A stretch of DNA of 49,804 nt from an uncultured Oscillospiraceae bacterium (GCA_947626785.1 CANQTO010000017.1:1-49804); one strand, 5' to 3'. Counted from the stretch's first letter, positions 16,800 through 26,527 are shown. Made by a program: numbers and translations. Notes: a model not told the origin generated them from the sequence alone.

Positions 16800-17993
16800 T
16801 TAGTGGGTCTGATTGTACTTCTCGATGGCGACGGCCAGCACCTCGATGGCCCGCTGGATGTCCTCCCGCTTGATGACGTAGGCCATGCGCACCTCGTTCT
16901 TGCCCTTGTTGGGGGTGCCGTAGAAGGGCTCGCCGCAGGCGAACATGACGGTCTCCCCGTCGCAGTCAAACTCGTTGAGCAGCCAGTGCTGGAAGGTGTC
17001 CGCATCGTCCACGGGCAGGGCGGCCATCACGTAGAAGGCGCCCTTGGGCTCGGCGCAGACGATGCCGGGGATCTTCTTCAGGCCCGCCAGCATGGTGTCC
17101 CGCCGGAGCTTATACTCCTCCCGGACCGCGTCGAAGTAGCTGGGGTCCAGGGAGTACAGAGCGGCGGCGGCCACCTGGTCCACCGTGGCGGAGCAGAGGC
17201 GGCACTGGCACCACTTCATGGCCTGGGCCATAAAGGTCTTGTTCTTGGAGATGAGCATGCCCACCCGGGCGCCGCAGGCGGAGAAGCGCTTGGACACGGA
17301 GTCGATGACGATGACGTTGTCCTCGTAGCCGGGAAATTGCAGCGCGCTCATCAGCGGCTCGCCGCCGTAGACGAACTCCCGGTACACCTCGTCGCAGATG
17401 ATGAACAGCTCGTGCTCCTTGGCGATGTCCAGCATCAGCTTCAGGTCCTCGGGGCGGAGCACCGCGCCGGTGGGGTTGCCGGGGTTGGTGATCATGATGG
17501 CCCGGGTGCGCTCGTTGATGCAGGCCTCCACCCGCTCCCGCACGGCGTACTTGTAGCCCTCCTCCGGGCAGGTGGTCAGGGGGTGGATCTTGGCTCCGGC
17601 CAGGGTGACGGAGGTGTGATAGTTGGGGTAGAAGGGCTCGGGAATGACGATCTCGTCCCCGTCGTCCAGCAGAGTGGCCATGGTCATCTGCAGGGCCTCG
17701 CTGCCGCCGGAGGTGGCCAGGATATCCGCCCGGCTCAGCTCCACGCCGATACGCCCGTAGTAATGGCGCACCGCGTCCAGCAGCTCCGGCACGCCGCCGG
17801 AGGGCGCGTACTCCAGGACGGGCTGGCTGAAGGTCTTCAGGGCCTCAAAGTAGGCGTCCGGGGTGATGATGTCCGGCTGGCCGATGTTCAGGTGATAGAT
17901 CTTGATGCCGCGCTTGACGGCCTCGGCGGCCTCTCCGTTGAACTTACGCATGGGGGAGAGCCCGCATTTTTCCATCTTGGACGAAATCTTCAT
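16800..17993 (-). CDS. Class I/II PLP-dependent aminotransferase
   Basis: 397-residue aspartate-aminotransferase-fold enzyme. Visible features are NIGQPDIITP near the N-terminus, TSGGSEAL (phosphate region), NPGNPTGAVL (PLP-contacting Asn), CDEVYREF (Asp binding the ring nitrogen), SVSKRFSACGARVG (Schiff-base lysine) and a late EVRMAYVIK that supplies the substrate-binding arginine. The amino acid specificity cannot be read. GGAGG lies upstream of the ATG. It stands alone between a terminator and the divergent addBA promoter. Confidence 0.93.
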   Translation of the reverse strand: MKISSKMEKCGLSPMRKFNGEAAEAVKRGIKIYHLNIGQPDIITPDAYFEALKTFSQPVLEYAPSGGVPELLDAVRHYYGRIGVELSRADILATSGGSEALQMTMATLLDDGDEIVIPEPFYPNYHTSVTLAGAKIHPLTTCPEEGYKYAVRERVEACINERTRAIMITNPGNPTGAVLRPEDLKLMLDIAKEHELFIICDEVYREFVYGGEPLMSALQFPGYEDNVIVIDSVSKRFSACGARVGMLISKNKTFMAQAMKWCQCRLCSATVDQVAAAALYSLDPSYFDAVREEYKLRRDTMLAGLKKIPGIVCAEPKGAFYVMAALPVDDADTFQHWLLNEFDCDGETVMFACGEPFYGTPNKGKNEVRMAYVIKREDIQRAIEVLAVAIEKYNQTH

Positions 17994-18099
17994 AATCGCG
18001 CCTCCAATTAAAGATTACACATTTATACCACATTTTGAAGCAAGTTGCAAGAGCCGGAGCGGCTTTTGCGCTGAGATGAGAGACTTTTTCTTCCCCGGC

Positions 18100-18128
18100 T
18101 TGCAGTGCCGGGGAGGATTTGGTACAAT
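18100..18128 (+). promoter_or_regulatory. Promoter of addBA
   Basis: TTGCAG (18100-18105), a 17-bp spacer and TACAAT (18123-18128), 38 nt upstream of the addB start. Confidence 0.8.
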
Positions 18129-18166
18129 ACTTTCAGTAAAATTGACAAGAAACGGGAGGATGCCCC

Positions 18167-21100
18167 ATGCTCAGGCTCATTTTAGGCAAGGCCGGTACCG
18201 GCAAGACCGCGGCCGTGATGGAGGAGATCGCGGAGGCGGTGCGCAGGCGGCAGGGCGGCAGGCTGCTGATCATACCGGAGCAGTACAGCCACGAGGCGGA
18301 GCGGGAGCTCTGCGCCGTCTGCGGGGACAGTCTGTCCTTATACGCCGAGGCGCTCAGCTTCACGGGCCTGGCCCGGAAGCTGCAGGCCCGGATGGGCGGC
18401 GGGGCGGACCGGCTGCTGGACAAGGGCGGGCGGCTTTTGTGCATGGCCCAGGCCCTGAACGCGGTGGGCTCCCGGCTGAAGGTCTACGGCCCCGCCCAGC
18501 GCAGCGCGGAACTCCAGGCCGCCCTTTTGGGGGCGCTGGACGAGCTGAAGGCCGCCTGCGTCAGCGCAGAACAGCTGGAGGAGGCCGCTCAGGCCGACGG
18601 CGGCAGCTTTGCCGGCAAGCTCTCCGACCTGGCGCTGATCTTAGAGGCCTACGCCGCGGCCGCCGCCAACGGGCAGGCCGACCCCACCGGCCGGCTGGAG
18701 CTGCTGGCCGGGCAGATCGAGGCGGGCGGGCTGGAGCCCGGCGCCGTGGTCTATGTGGACGGCTTTATCGACTTTACGGTCCAGGAGCAGCGGGTGCTGG
18801 AGGCCCTGCTCCGCGCCGGGGCGGAGTTGACGGTCTGCATGACGGTGGACTCGATGGAGGGCCGGAGCGAGATCTTCGAACTCTCCCGCCGCTCCTGCCG
18901 CCGTCTGGCGGAGGCGGCGGAGGCCCTGGGCCAGGAGGTCAGGACCGAGGTCCGGGACCCGGAGGACGAGGACCAGCTGCGCTTTTTCACCGACCGGATG
19001 TTCAGCTTCGGCGGCGAGCCCTACGAGGGCCCCGCCGGGCAGCTCCGGCTCCTGCTGGCCGGCAGCGTGGAGGCCGAGTGCGAGCTGGCGGCGGCCCGGG
19101 CCCTGGAGCTGGTGCGGGACGGGGGCTGCCGCTGGCGGGATATCGCCGTGGCCGTCCGGGGCTTTGAGGACTACCGGGGGGCCCTGGAGAGCGCTTTCCG
19201 GCTCTACGGGGTGCCCCTCTACGCCGCCCGGAAGAGCGAGCTGCTGTCCCGGCCCGCCCCGGCCCTCATCTCCCTGGCCTATGAGATCCTCGGCGGCGGC
19301 TGGGATGTGGACGACGTGACCGGCTACTTGCAGACCGGCCTGACCCCGCTGAGCCGGGCCGAGGCCGACGCGCTGGCCGGCTATATCTATAAATGGCAGC
19401 TGCGGGGCTCCGCCTGGGAGCGGGAGTGGCGGCAGCATCCGGAGGGCTACGGCTTTGAGCTGGACCAGGCCGCTTTAGCGCGACTGGAGGAGCTCAACCG
19501 GCTCCGCCGCCTGCTGGCCGGGCCCCTGCTGAATTTGGCCCGCCGGGGCCGGGAGGCTTCCACGGCGGAGGGGCAGGCCCGGGCCCTGGCCGCCTTCTTA
19601 GAGGAGCTGGAGCTGCCCCAACGGCTGGAGGAGCGGGCGGCGGAGCTGGAGGCGCAGGGCCTGGAGGCCACGGCCCAGGAGTACCGGCAGATCTGGGAGC
19701 GGATCGTCTCCGCTCTGGAGCAGAGCGCCCGGGCCCTGGGGGACGCGGAGATGGACATGGAGACCTTCGGCCGCCTGTTTATCCGGATGCTGGGCATGTA
19801 CGACCTGGGCAGTATCCCCGTGTCCCTGGACCGGGTCTCCGCCGGGGACTTTGACAGGATGCGCCGGCGGCGCATCAAGCACCTGATCGTGCTGGGCTGC
19901 AGCGACGCCCGGCTGCCCCAGGCGGAGAGCGAGGGCGGCGTCTTCAGCGGGGAGGAGCGGCAGCGCCTGCTGGAGCTGGGCATCCGCCTGGCCGGCGGAG
20001 AGAGCGAGCTGTGGCGGGAGTTTTCCCTGATCTACAATTGCCTGAGCCTGCCCTCGGAGAGCCTGACCCTGAGCCTGCCCGCCCTGGGCCCCGACGGAGA
20101 GGAGCAGCGGCCGGCCCTGATCTACAACCGGGCGGCGGACCTCTTCGGCCTGACGCCGGAGGCGGCGGACGCGGACCTGGCCCGCCTCTCCGCGCCGGGC
20201 CCGGCGCTGATTTTGGCGGCTCACAGCCTCCGGGGCGGCTCGCCCGCAGCGGCCGCCGCCGCAGCCTGGTTCCGGGAAGAAGAGCCGGAGCGCTTCGCCC
20301 GGCTGGAGACCGCCTCCCGGCAGGACCGGGGACGCCTCTCCCCCGGTGCGGTGGAGAAGCTCTATGGGCCCCAGCTCCGGCTCAGCGCCTCCCGGATCGA
20401 CAAATTCGCCTCCTGCCGCTTCGCCTATTTCTGCCGCTACGGGCTCAAGGCCCGGCCCTATGAACCGGCGGGCTTCCGCCCCCCGGAGATCGGCACCTTC
20501 ATGCACTATGTGCTGGAGAACGTGGCCCGGGAGGCCATGGCCGCCGGGGGCTTTGAGCATGTCTCGGACGAGGCCCTGGACGAGATGGTGCGGCGCTCTG
20601 TAGAGCGCTACGTCCACGAGGAACTGAACGATTTCAACGAGAAGAGCGCCCGCTTTGTCTACCTCTTCCGGCGTCTGGAGGGGGATGTGCGGCAGATCGT
20701 GGCCGACATGGCGGCGGAGCTGCGGCGCTCGGACTTTGAGCCGCTGGACTTTGAGCTGGACTTCTCCAAGGAGGCCCGGCTCCAGGCCCTGGAGCTGGGC
20801 CAGGGGGAGGAGAGCCTGGCCCTCACGGGTGTGGCCGACCGGATAGACGGCTGGCTCCACGACGGCCGGCTGTACCTGCGGGTGGTGGATTACAAAACCG
20901 GCCGGAAGGACTTCTCCCTGACGGATGTGTACTACGGGCTGGGGATGCAGATGCTGCTGTATCTCTTCGCCCTTCAGGCCCGGGGCGCGGAGCGCTACGG
21001 CCACGAGATCGTCCCGGCGGGGGTCATGTATGTGCCCGCCCGCAGCGATCTGACCCAGGCGGAGCGGGAGCTGGAGGGCGAGGAGGCCGAGCGGCAGCGG

Positions 21101-21487
21101 GTCAAGGCCGTGCGCCGCAGCGGCTTCGTGCTGGACGACCCGGCGCTGATCGAGGCCTGGGAGCGGGGCACGGAGAAGACATATATCCCCCTCCGCACCA
21201 GCCGGGGCCGGACGGACCCGGAGACTGTGGCCAGCGCCGAGCAGATCGGGACCCTGGCCCGGCGGGTCCGGGACACCCTGACCCACATGGCGGGGGAACT
21301 CCGCCGGGGCAGCATCCAGGCCGACCCCTATTTCCGGAACCAGCAGGAGAACGCCTGCCGGAACTGCGAATTTTACGACGCCTGTCACTTTGAGGACGGG
21401 GAAAACGGAGAGAGCTTCCGCCTCCTGGCCGCCAAACGGCCGGAGGAGGTCTGGGGCGAAGCGGAAGGAGGCGGCAGCCATGCGTGA
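18167..21487 (+). CDS. addB: ATP-dependent helicase/nuclease subunit B
   Basis: 1106-residue subunit of AddAB, which resects double-strand breaks and loads RecA after Chi recognition. The N-terminus has a Walker A motif (GKAGTGKTAA). The middle is the degenerate helicase fold used for Chi scanning in other AddB proteins. The C-terminal nuclease shows VVDYKTGRKDF. The Fe-S cluster cysteines are split between SCRFAYFCRYG (about residue 750) and CRNCEFYDAC near the end. GGGAGG precedes the ATG. The gene overlaps addA by 8 nt. Confidence 0.96.
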   Translation: MLRLILGKAGTGKTAAVMEEIAEAVRRRQGGRLLIIPEQYSHEAERELCAVCGDSLSLYAEALSFTGLARKLQARMGGGADRLLDKGGRLLCMAQALNAVGSRLKVYGPAQRSAELQAALLGALDELKAACVSAEQLEEAAQADGGSFAGKLSDLALILEAYAAAAANGQADPTGRLELLAGQIEAGGLEPGAVVYVDGFIDFTVQEQRVLEALLRAGAELTVCMTVDSMEGRSEIFELSRRSCRRLAEAAEALGQEVRTEVRDPEDEDQLRFFTDRMFSFGGEPYEGPAGQLRLLLAGSVEAECELAAARALELVRDGGCRWRDIAVAVRGFEDYRGALESAFRLYGVPLYAARKSELLSRPAPALISLAYEILGGGWDVDDVTGYLQTGLTPLSRAEADALAGYIYKWQLRGSAWEREWRQHPEGYGFELDQAALARLEELNRLRRLLAGPLLNLARRGREASTAEGQARALAAFLEELELPQRLEERAAELEAQGLEATAQEYRQIWERIVSALEQSARALGDAEMDMETFGRLFIRMLGMYDLGSIPVSLDRVSAGDFDRMRRRRIKHLIVLGCSDARLPQAESEGGVFSGEERQRLLELGIRLAGGESELWREFSLIYNCLSLPSESLTLSLPALGPDGEEQRPALIYNRAADLFGLTPEAADADLARLSAPGPALILAAHSLRGGSPAAAAAAAWFREEEPERFARLETASRQDRGRLSPGAVEKLYGPQLRLSASRIDKFASCRFAYFCRYGLKARPYEPAGFRPPEIGTFMHYVLENVAREAMAAGGFEHVSDEALDEMVRRSVERYVHEELNDFNEKSARFVYLFRRLEGDVRQIVADMAAELRRSDFEPLDFELDFSKEARLQALELGQGEESLALTGVADRIDGWLHDGRLYLRVVDYKTGRKDFSLTDVYYGLGMQMLLYLFALQARGAERYGHEIVPAGVMYVPARSDLTQAERELEGEEAERQRVKAVRRSGFVLDDPALIEAWERGTEKTYIPLRTSRGRTDPETVASAEQIGTLARRVRDTLTHMAGELRRGSIQADPYFRNQQENACRNCEFYDACHFEDGENGESFRLLAAKRPEEVWGEAEGGGSHA

Positions 21488-24400
21488 TTTCAAACCCACA
21501 GCGTCCCAGAAGGCCGCTATCGAGGCCCGGGGCGGGGCCGTGCTGGTCTCCGCCGGGGCGGGCAGCGGCAAGACCCGGGTGCTGACAGAGCGGCTGATGG
21601 GCTGGCTGACCGACCCGATCGAGCCCCAGGACCTGGACCGCTTCCTGATCATCACCTTCACCAAGGCCGCCGCTGGCGAGCTGCGGGGCCGCATTTTAGA
21701 GGAGCTGGCCGCAGCCCAGGCGGCCGACCCGGGCAACCGGCGGCTCCGCCGGCAGAGCGCCCTCTGCCGCCGGGCCCAGATCGGCACCATCCACAGCTTC
21801 TGCGCCGCCCTGCTGCGGCAGTACAGCCAGCAGCTGGGGCTGACACCGGATTTCGCCGTGGCCGACGAGGAACGGGCCCGGGCCATGAAGGCCGCGGCCC
21901 TGGAGCGGGTCTTAGAGGAGCGCTACGCCCACCCGGACCGCTATCCCGGCTTCCTGCGCCTGGCGGACACGGTGGGCGTGGGCCGGGACGACCGGCGCCT
22001 GGCGGAGCTGACCCTGGAGCTGCACGAGAAGATGCAGAGCCACGCCCGGCCGGAAAAATGGGCGGCGGAGCAGGCGGCCCTGCTGCGGGGCCAGTCCGCC
22101 GGCGCGGGAGAGACCCCCTGGGGCCGGGAGCTGCTGGACCGGGCCGCTGAGGCGGCGGACTGCTGGAGTGGGGCCCTGGAGGGGCTGCTGACAGAGATGG
22201 CCGCCCAGGGCAAGATCCACCGGGCCTACGGGCCCAGCGTGGCGGAGACGGCGGAGGCCCTGCGGGCCTTGAGCCGGGCCGCGAAAAAGGGCTGGGCGGA
22301 GGCCCAGGCCTGCCTGCCCATCCCCTTCCCCCGGCTGGGCAGCCTGCGGGATTCCCCGGACCCGGCCCTCTCCGAGAAGGTGAAGGCCGTCCGGGAGATC
22401 TGCAAAAAATCTGTTGAGAAGCTGAACGACAGCCTGGGCGTCCCCTCGGATAAGCTCCTGACCGGTCTGGCGGGCACGGCCCCGGCCATGGAGGCCCTGC
22501 TGGAGCTGGCTTTGGATCTGGACCGGGCCTTCTCGGCGGACAAGCGCCGGGCGGGGCTGGTGGACTTCGCGGACTTAGAGCATATGGCCGCCCGGCTGCT
22601 GACCGAAGAGGACGGCAGCCCCACGGCCCTGGCCGGGGAGATCTCCCGGCGCTATACGGAGATCATGGTGGACGAGTACCAGGACGTGAGCCGGGTGCAG
22701 GACGCTATTTTCCGGGCGGTCTCCCGGGAGGGGAAAAACCTCTTCCTGGTGGGGGACGTGAAGCAGTCCATCTACCGCTTCCGCCTGGCCGATCCCCGCA
22801 TCTTTACGGAGAAATACCTGAGCTACCGGGACGAGGCGGGGCCGGGGGAGCCCCGGCGCATCCTGCTGCGGGAGAACTTCCGCTCCCGGCTGGAGGTGCT
22901 GGACGCCGCCAACCGGGTGTTCTCCCTGTGCATGTCCCGCAGTCTGGGGGACATCGACTACGACGAGGGGGCAAAGCTCCTCTGCGGCGCGGCCTTTGAG
23001 GGCCAGGTCCCCAAGCCGGAACTGCTGCTCCTGGACCTGCCCGGCGGGGAGGACAAGCCCGATAAGACCGCCCTGGAGGCGGCGCTGGTGGCGAAAAAAA
23101 TTCAGGAGCTGGTGGAGTCCGGCGCGGAGGTGACGGACCGGGGCGTCCGGCGGCCCCTGCGCTACGGGGACATCGCCATTCTGCTGCGCTCGGCCAACAC
23201 CGTGGGCGGCGTATACCGGAGGGAGCTTGCCCGCCGGGGGATCCCCGTGGGCTCCGGCCAGAGCGGCGGCTTCTTCCAGGCGGCGGAGATCTCCTCTCTG
23301 CTCTCCATCCTGGCCGTCATCGACAATCCCCATCAGGACATCCCCCTCATCGCGGCGCTGCGTTCCCCGGCCTTCGGCTTTGACGCGGACGCTCTCTCGG
23401 AGATCCGGGCCAGCGACCGGCAGGGGGACTTCTACACCGCCCTGCTGCGCCGGGCCGAGACGGACGAGCGGAGCCGGGACTTCCTTCGGGCTCTGGACGA
23501 GCTTCGGGACGCCGCCCCTGACCTGAGCGCGGCGGAGCTGCTGCGGCGGGTGCTGGAGCGCTTCGACCTGCTGGCCCTCTGCGGGGCCATGGAGGACGGG
23601 CCCCGGCGCAAGGCCCGGCTGCTGGCCCTGGCGGGCCTTGCCGAGCGCTTTGAGGCCACCGGCTACCGGGGCCTGCACCGCTTCCTGCTCTGGCTGCGGC
23701 AGCTGGCCGAGAAGGGCCGGGAGCCCGCTTTGGGGAGCGGGACGGAGCCGGCGGTGCAGATCCTGTCGGTCCACCGGTCCAAGGGGCTGGAGTTCCCCGT
23801 GGTCTTTCTCTGCGACCTGGGCCGGCGCTTCAACACCTCGGACAGCCGGGCCAAGGTGCTGGTGCACCCGGAGCTGGGCCTGGGGCCCAAGGTGACGGAT
23901 CTGAAGACCCGGCAGGAATATCCCACCCTGGCCCGGAGCGCCATCCGGCAGCGGTTGGACCGGGAGACCCTCTCCGAGGAGCTGCGGCTTCTGTACGTGG
24001 CCATGACCCGGGCACGGGAGCGGCTGGTCATGACCGCCGCCCTGCGGGACCCGGAAAAGGCTCTGGAAAAGGCCGCCTCTCTGGTGACAGCGCCCATGTC
24101 TCCGGAGATCCTGGCCGGGGCGGGGGCCCCGGTGAACTGGCTGCTGTACGCGGCCCAGGCCGGCGGCGGAGAGACGCTGACCCTGCACTTCTGCCAGGCG
24201 GAAGAAGAGGCGGAGCGCCCGGCGGAAAAGCCCGCGGCCCCGGAGGCAGCGCCGGAGCTGCTGGAGGAGCTGGAGCGCAGGCTCCGCTTCCGCTACTCCC
24301 ACAGCCAGGCCCAGGCCCTGCCCTCCAAGCTGACCGCCACGGAGCTGAAGGGCCGCTTTGAGCCGGACGAGGAGTCCCGTCCGCTGGCCCCGGCATACAA

Positions 24401-24983
24401 GAGTCCCTTCCGCCTGCCGGACTTTGCCCGGCAGGACCGGCCCCTCGGCGGCGCGGAGCTGGGCACGGCCACCCACCTGCTGTTACAGAATATTGACCTG
24501 AACAAAACGGAGACGCCGGAGCAGATCCGGGAGGAGCTGGAGCGGCTGCGGGCCGGGCGCTTTCTGTCGGACCGGGAGGCGGCGGCGGTGGACGCGGAGG
24601 CCGTCTGGCGGCTCTTCCGCTCCCCCCTGGGGCAGCGCATCCGGGCGGCGGAGAACTTACAGCGGGAGTTTCGCTTCTCCCTGCTCTGGGACGCGGGGGA
24701 CCTGGTCCCGGGCGCGGAGGGGGAAAAGCAGCTGATGCAGGGCGTGGTGGACTGCTTCTTTGAGGAGGACGGGGAGCTGGTGGTGGTGGACTACAAGACC
24801 GACTTCCTGCTCTCAGCCGGGCAGGCTCAAGAGAAAGCCCGGGCCTATTACGGGCAGCTGCGGACCTATATCCGCTCGCTGGAGCGCATCTGCCAAAAGC
24901 CCGTAAAGGAGTGCGTGCTGTTCTTCCTGTCCCTGGGGCTGGCGGTGCCCGTCCCGGCGGGGGAGCTGCGGGAAGCTTTTTGA
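21480..24983 (+). CDS. addA: ATP-dependent helicase/nuclease subunit A
   Basis: 1167-residue UvrD-type helicase with a C-terminal nuclease. The ATG at 21480 sits inside the addB end, with GGAAGGAGG just upstream. Motifs seen: TASQKAAI (Q motif), SAGAGSGKTRVL (Walker A), VDEYQDVS (Walker B/DExx box), GDVKQSIYRFR (motif III), QILSVHRSKGLEFPVVF (motif V), LLYVAMTRARERL (motif VI) and the nuclease VVDYKTDFL. With AddB it forms the RecBCD-equivalent complex. Confidence 0.97.
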   Translation: MRDFKPTASQKAAIEARGGAVLVSAGAGSGKTRVLTERLMGWLTDPIEPQDLDRFLIITFTKAAAGELRGRILEELAAAQAADPGNRRLRRQSALCRRAQIGTIHSFCAALLRQYSQQLGLTPDFAVADEERARAMKAAALERVLEERYAHPDRYPGFLRLADTVGVGRDDRRLAELTLELHEKMQSHARPEKWAAEQAALLRGQSAGAGETPWGRELLDRAAEAADCWSGALEGLLTEMAAQGKIHRAYGPSVAETAEALRALSRAAKKGWAEAQACLPIPFPRLGSLRDSPDPALSEKVKAVREICKKSVEKLNDSLGVPSDKLLTGLAGTAPAMEALLELALDLDRAFSADKRRAGLVDFADLEHMAARLLTEEDGSPTALAGEISRRYTEIMVDEYQDVSRVQDAIFRAVSREGKNLFLVGDVKQSIYRFRLADPRIFTEKYLSYRDEAGPGEPRRILLRENFRSRLEVLDAANRVFSLCMSRSLGDIDYDEGAKLLCGAAFEGQVPKPELLLLDLPGGEDKPDKTALEAALVAKKIQELVESGAEVTDRGVRRPLRYGDIAILLRSANTVGGVYRRELARRGIPVGSGQSGGFFQAAEISSLLSILAVIDNPHQDIPLIAALRSPAFGFDADALSEIRASDRQGDFYTALLRRAETDERSRDFLRALDELRDAAPDLSAAELLRRVLERFDLLALCGAMEDGPRRKARLLALAGLAERFEATGYRGLHRFLLWLRQLAEKGREPALGSGTEPAVQILSVHRSKGLEFPVVFLCDLGRRFNTSDSRAKVLVHPELGLGPKVTDLKTRQEYPTLARSAIRQRLDRETLSEELRLLYVAMTRARERLVMTAALRDPEKALEKAASLVTAPMSPEILAGAGAPVNWLLYAAQAGGGETLTLHFCQAEEEAERPAEKPAAPEAAPELLEELERRLRFRYSHSQAQALPSKLTATELKGRFEPDEESRPLAPAYKSPFRLPDFARQDRPLGGAELGTATHLLLQNIDLNKTETPEQIREELERLRAGRFLSDREAAAVDAEAVWRLFRSPLGQRIRAAENLQREFRFSLLWDAGDLVPGAEGEKQLMQGVVDCFFEEDGELVVVDYKTDFLLSAGQAQEKARAYYGQLRTYIRSLERICQKPVKECVLFFLSLGLAVPVPAGELREAF

Positions 24984-25004
24984 GATGTAAAGTCCGAAAA
25001 AACC

Positions 25005-25032
25005 TTGACATTTCGGGAAAAAACGGTATAAT
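25005..25032 (+). promoter_or_regulatory. Consensus promoter of rpsF-ssb-rpsR
   Basis: TTGACA (25005-25010), a 16-bp spacer and TATAAT (25027-25032): full consensus hexamers, expected for a ribosomal protein operon. Confidence 0.92.
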
Positions 25033-25037
25033 GATAA

Positions 25038-25107
25038 GGCTTGCTTAAAAAGCAAGCCCTGCCCGTCTGATGAGCGGGCATCCTTGCTCCCGCCCCGAGC
25101 GGGGGCC
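25038..25107 (+). promoter_or_regulatory. Structured 5' leader of rpsF (possible S6:S18 autoregulatory RNA)
   Basis: Three hairpins follow the promoter directly: 25038-25058 (8 bp, TAAAA loop), 25060-25080 (6 bp) and 25086-25106 (8 bp including one G-U, CCCGA loop). The rpsF Shine-Dalgarno comes soon after. In many bacteria the S6:S18 complex binds its own leader. I could not match the described consensus with confidence, so this is a structured leader first and an S6:S18 element second. Confidence 0.45.
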
Positions 25108-25131
25108 AAATGACCAAAAGGAGGTGCAACC

Positions 25132-25428
25132 ATGGCAAAAGCAAGTGAGAAGTACGAGGTTATGTACATCATCAACCCCAACTGCACGGAGGAACAGACC
25201 GCTGAGCTGGTGGAGAAGTTCAAGGCGCTTGTGGAGGCTAACGGTACGCTGGAGGAGCTGGAGGAAATGGGCAAGCGGAAGCTGGCTTATGAGATCAACT
25301 ACATCTCCGAGGGCTACTACGTGCTGATGAAGTTCACCAGCGGCCCCGAGTTCCCCGCCGAGCTGGACCGTATCCTCGGCATCACCGACGGCATCCTTCG
25401 CCGTCTGATCACCCTGCGCGCGGAGTAA
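25132..25428 (+). CDS. rpsF: 30S ribosomal protein S6
   Basis: 98-residue S6, a 30S platform protein that pairs with S18. The family opening YEVMYIINPN, the ELEEMGKRKLAYEI strand and the closing GILRRLITLRAE are clear. AAAAGGAGG gives an ideal ribosome-binding site. It is the first gene of the conserved rpsF-ssb-rpsR operon. Confidence 0.98.
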   Translation: MAKASEKYEVMYIINPNCTEEQTAELVEKFKALVEANGTLEELEEMGKRKLAYEINYISEGYYVLMKFTSGPEFPAELDRILGITDGILRRLITLRAE

Positions 25429-25439
25429 GGGGTGGCCGA

Positions 25440-25925
25440 ATGTTAAATCACATCGTCATCATGGGCCGCCTGACCCGGGACCCGGAGCTGCGCTACACCC
25501 AGTCCCAGACGCCTGTGGCGTCCTTCACCGTTGCGGTGGACCGGGATTTCGCCAACCGGGACAGCGGCGAACGTCAGACCGATTTTATCGACTGCGTGGC
25601 CTGGCGGCAGACCGCTGAGTTCGTCAGCAAGTATTTCCAGAAGGGCAGCATGGCGGTCGTCTCCGGCCGGCTCCAGATCCGGGATTGGACGGACCGGGAG
25701 GGCGGCAAACGCCGCAGTGCGGAGATCGTGGCCGACAACATCTACTTCGGCGAGAGCAAGCGCCGGGACGGCGAGCAGCGGGGCGACAGCCACGGCTCCT
25801 ACGGCGGCAGCTCTTACAACAGCTACGGCGGCGGCTATGACAGCGGCCGCAGCGCCCCCAGCGCGCCCGCCGCGTCCGCTTTTTCCGAGATGGAGGACGA
25901 CGGGGACGGCGAGCTTCCCTTCTGA
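25440..25925 (+). CDS. ssb: Single-stranded DNA-binding protein
   Basis: 161-residue SSB. The OB fold covers about 1-105 (LNHIVIMGRLTRDPELR, FIDCVAWRQTAEFV, MAVVSGRLQIRDW). A Gly/Ser/Tyr-rich linker (about 115-145) leads to the acidic tip DDDG-ELPF type (MEDDGDGELPF), which docks partner proteins. It starts 11 nt after rpsF. Confidence 0.98.
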   Translation: MLNHIVIMGRLTRDPELRYTQSQTPVASFTVAVDRDFANRDSGERQTDFIDCVAWRQTAEFVSKYFQKGSMAVVSGRLQIRDWTDREGGKRRSAEIVADNIYFGESKRRDGEQRGDSHGSYGGSSYNSYGGGYDSGRSAPSAPAASAFSEMEDDGDGELPF

Positions 25926-25966
25926 GGAGAGCCGCCAACAAGATCAAATAAAGGAGGAAACGCTTT

Positions 25967-26206
25967 ATGCCTTTCGATAAGAACAATCCCAAGAACCGTA
26001 AGCGCAGGAAAGTCTGCCAGTTCTGCGTGGACAAGGCCACCTATATCGATTACAAGGACACGGCCAAGCTCCGCCACTATCTGTCTGAGCGCAGCAAGAT
26101 CCTGCCCCGGCGTACCACCGGGACCTGCGCCATGCACCAGCGCCAGCTGACCGAGGCCATCAAGCGGGCCCGTCAGATCGCTCTGCTGCCTTACGTCACC
26201 GACTGA
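25967..26206 (+). CDS. rpsR: 30S ribosomal protein S18
   Basis: 79-residue S18 with the conserved KVCQFC segment and the central [27 protein letters not shown] region. AAAGGAGG lies upstream. It ends the rpsF operon; no immediate U-tract terminator follows, but a run of palindromes does. Confidence 0.98.
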   Translation: MPFDKNNPKNRKRRKVCQFCVDKATYIDYKDTAKLRHYLSERSKILPRRTTGTCAMHQRQLTEAIKRARQIALLPYVTD

Positions 26207-26497
26207 TCGTTTCAAATGCGACCCGCTACGCTGGGCTCGCATTTGAGAAACTCGCGCTTATCGCAGGGGCTTCGCCCCGTTTGGCCGGCGCGGCGTCAGA
26301 ACAAGGCTGCAAAGCCATTTTGCCGCGCGAGCACGGCAAAATCGGCGGGCAGCCTTGTTCTTCCTTGTCAAACCGAAACAAGCGTTTCGGTTTGAAGAGG
26401 AGGAGCAGCGTCGTGAACGAGCTTTCGCCGCTCCGGCGTAAGCGAGTGAATGAAGCTTGCGACGACGAGGCAAAGCTGCCTCAAAAACAAATTTGAC
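26207..26497. repeat. Non-coding block of stacked palindromes with the 28-nt motif (copy 2)
   Basis: No credible gene lies between rpsR (26206) and moaC (26632). From left to right: stem 26212-26221/26237-26246 with an inner CCC/GGG; GGGGC-TTC-GCCCC near 26264-26276; a nested 62-nt palindrome (26299-26310/26349-26360 outer, about 26317-26325/26334-26342 inner); stem 26369-26379/26384-26394 (CAAACCGAAAC); a CGCCG/CGGCG hairpin near 26425-26440; and GAGGCA/TGCCTC at 26467-26482. Positions 26469-26496 repeat 95-122 exactly. It resembles a composite of REP-like elements rather than a gene. Confidence 0.7.
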
Positions 26498-26527
26498 TCT
26501 TTTCTATACCTTTGCATTAAGCCTTTT

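Noticed and set aside
19598-21886. A very long open frame on the minus strand opposite addB/addA
   Set aside because: It is a Pro/Gly/Leu/His-rich low-complexity translation opposite well-supported coding sequence; GC-rich genes create such antisense frames throughout the window.
26281-26496. A 71-residue open frame in the palindrome block
   Set aside because: Its sequence is dictated by inverted repeats, has no ribosome-binding site, and resembles no protein family.
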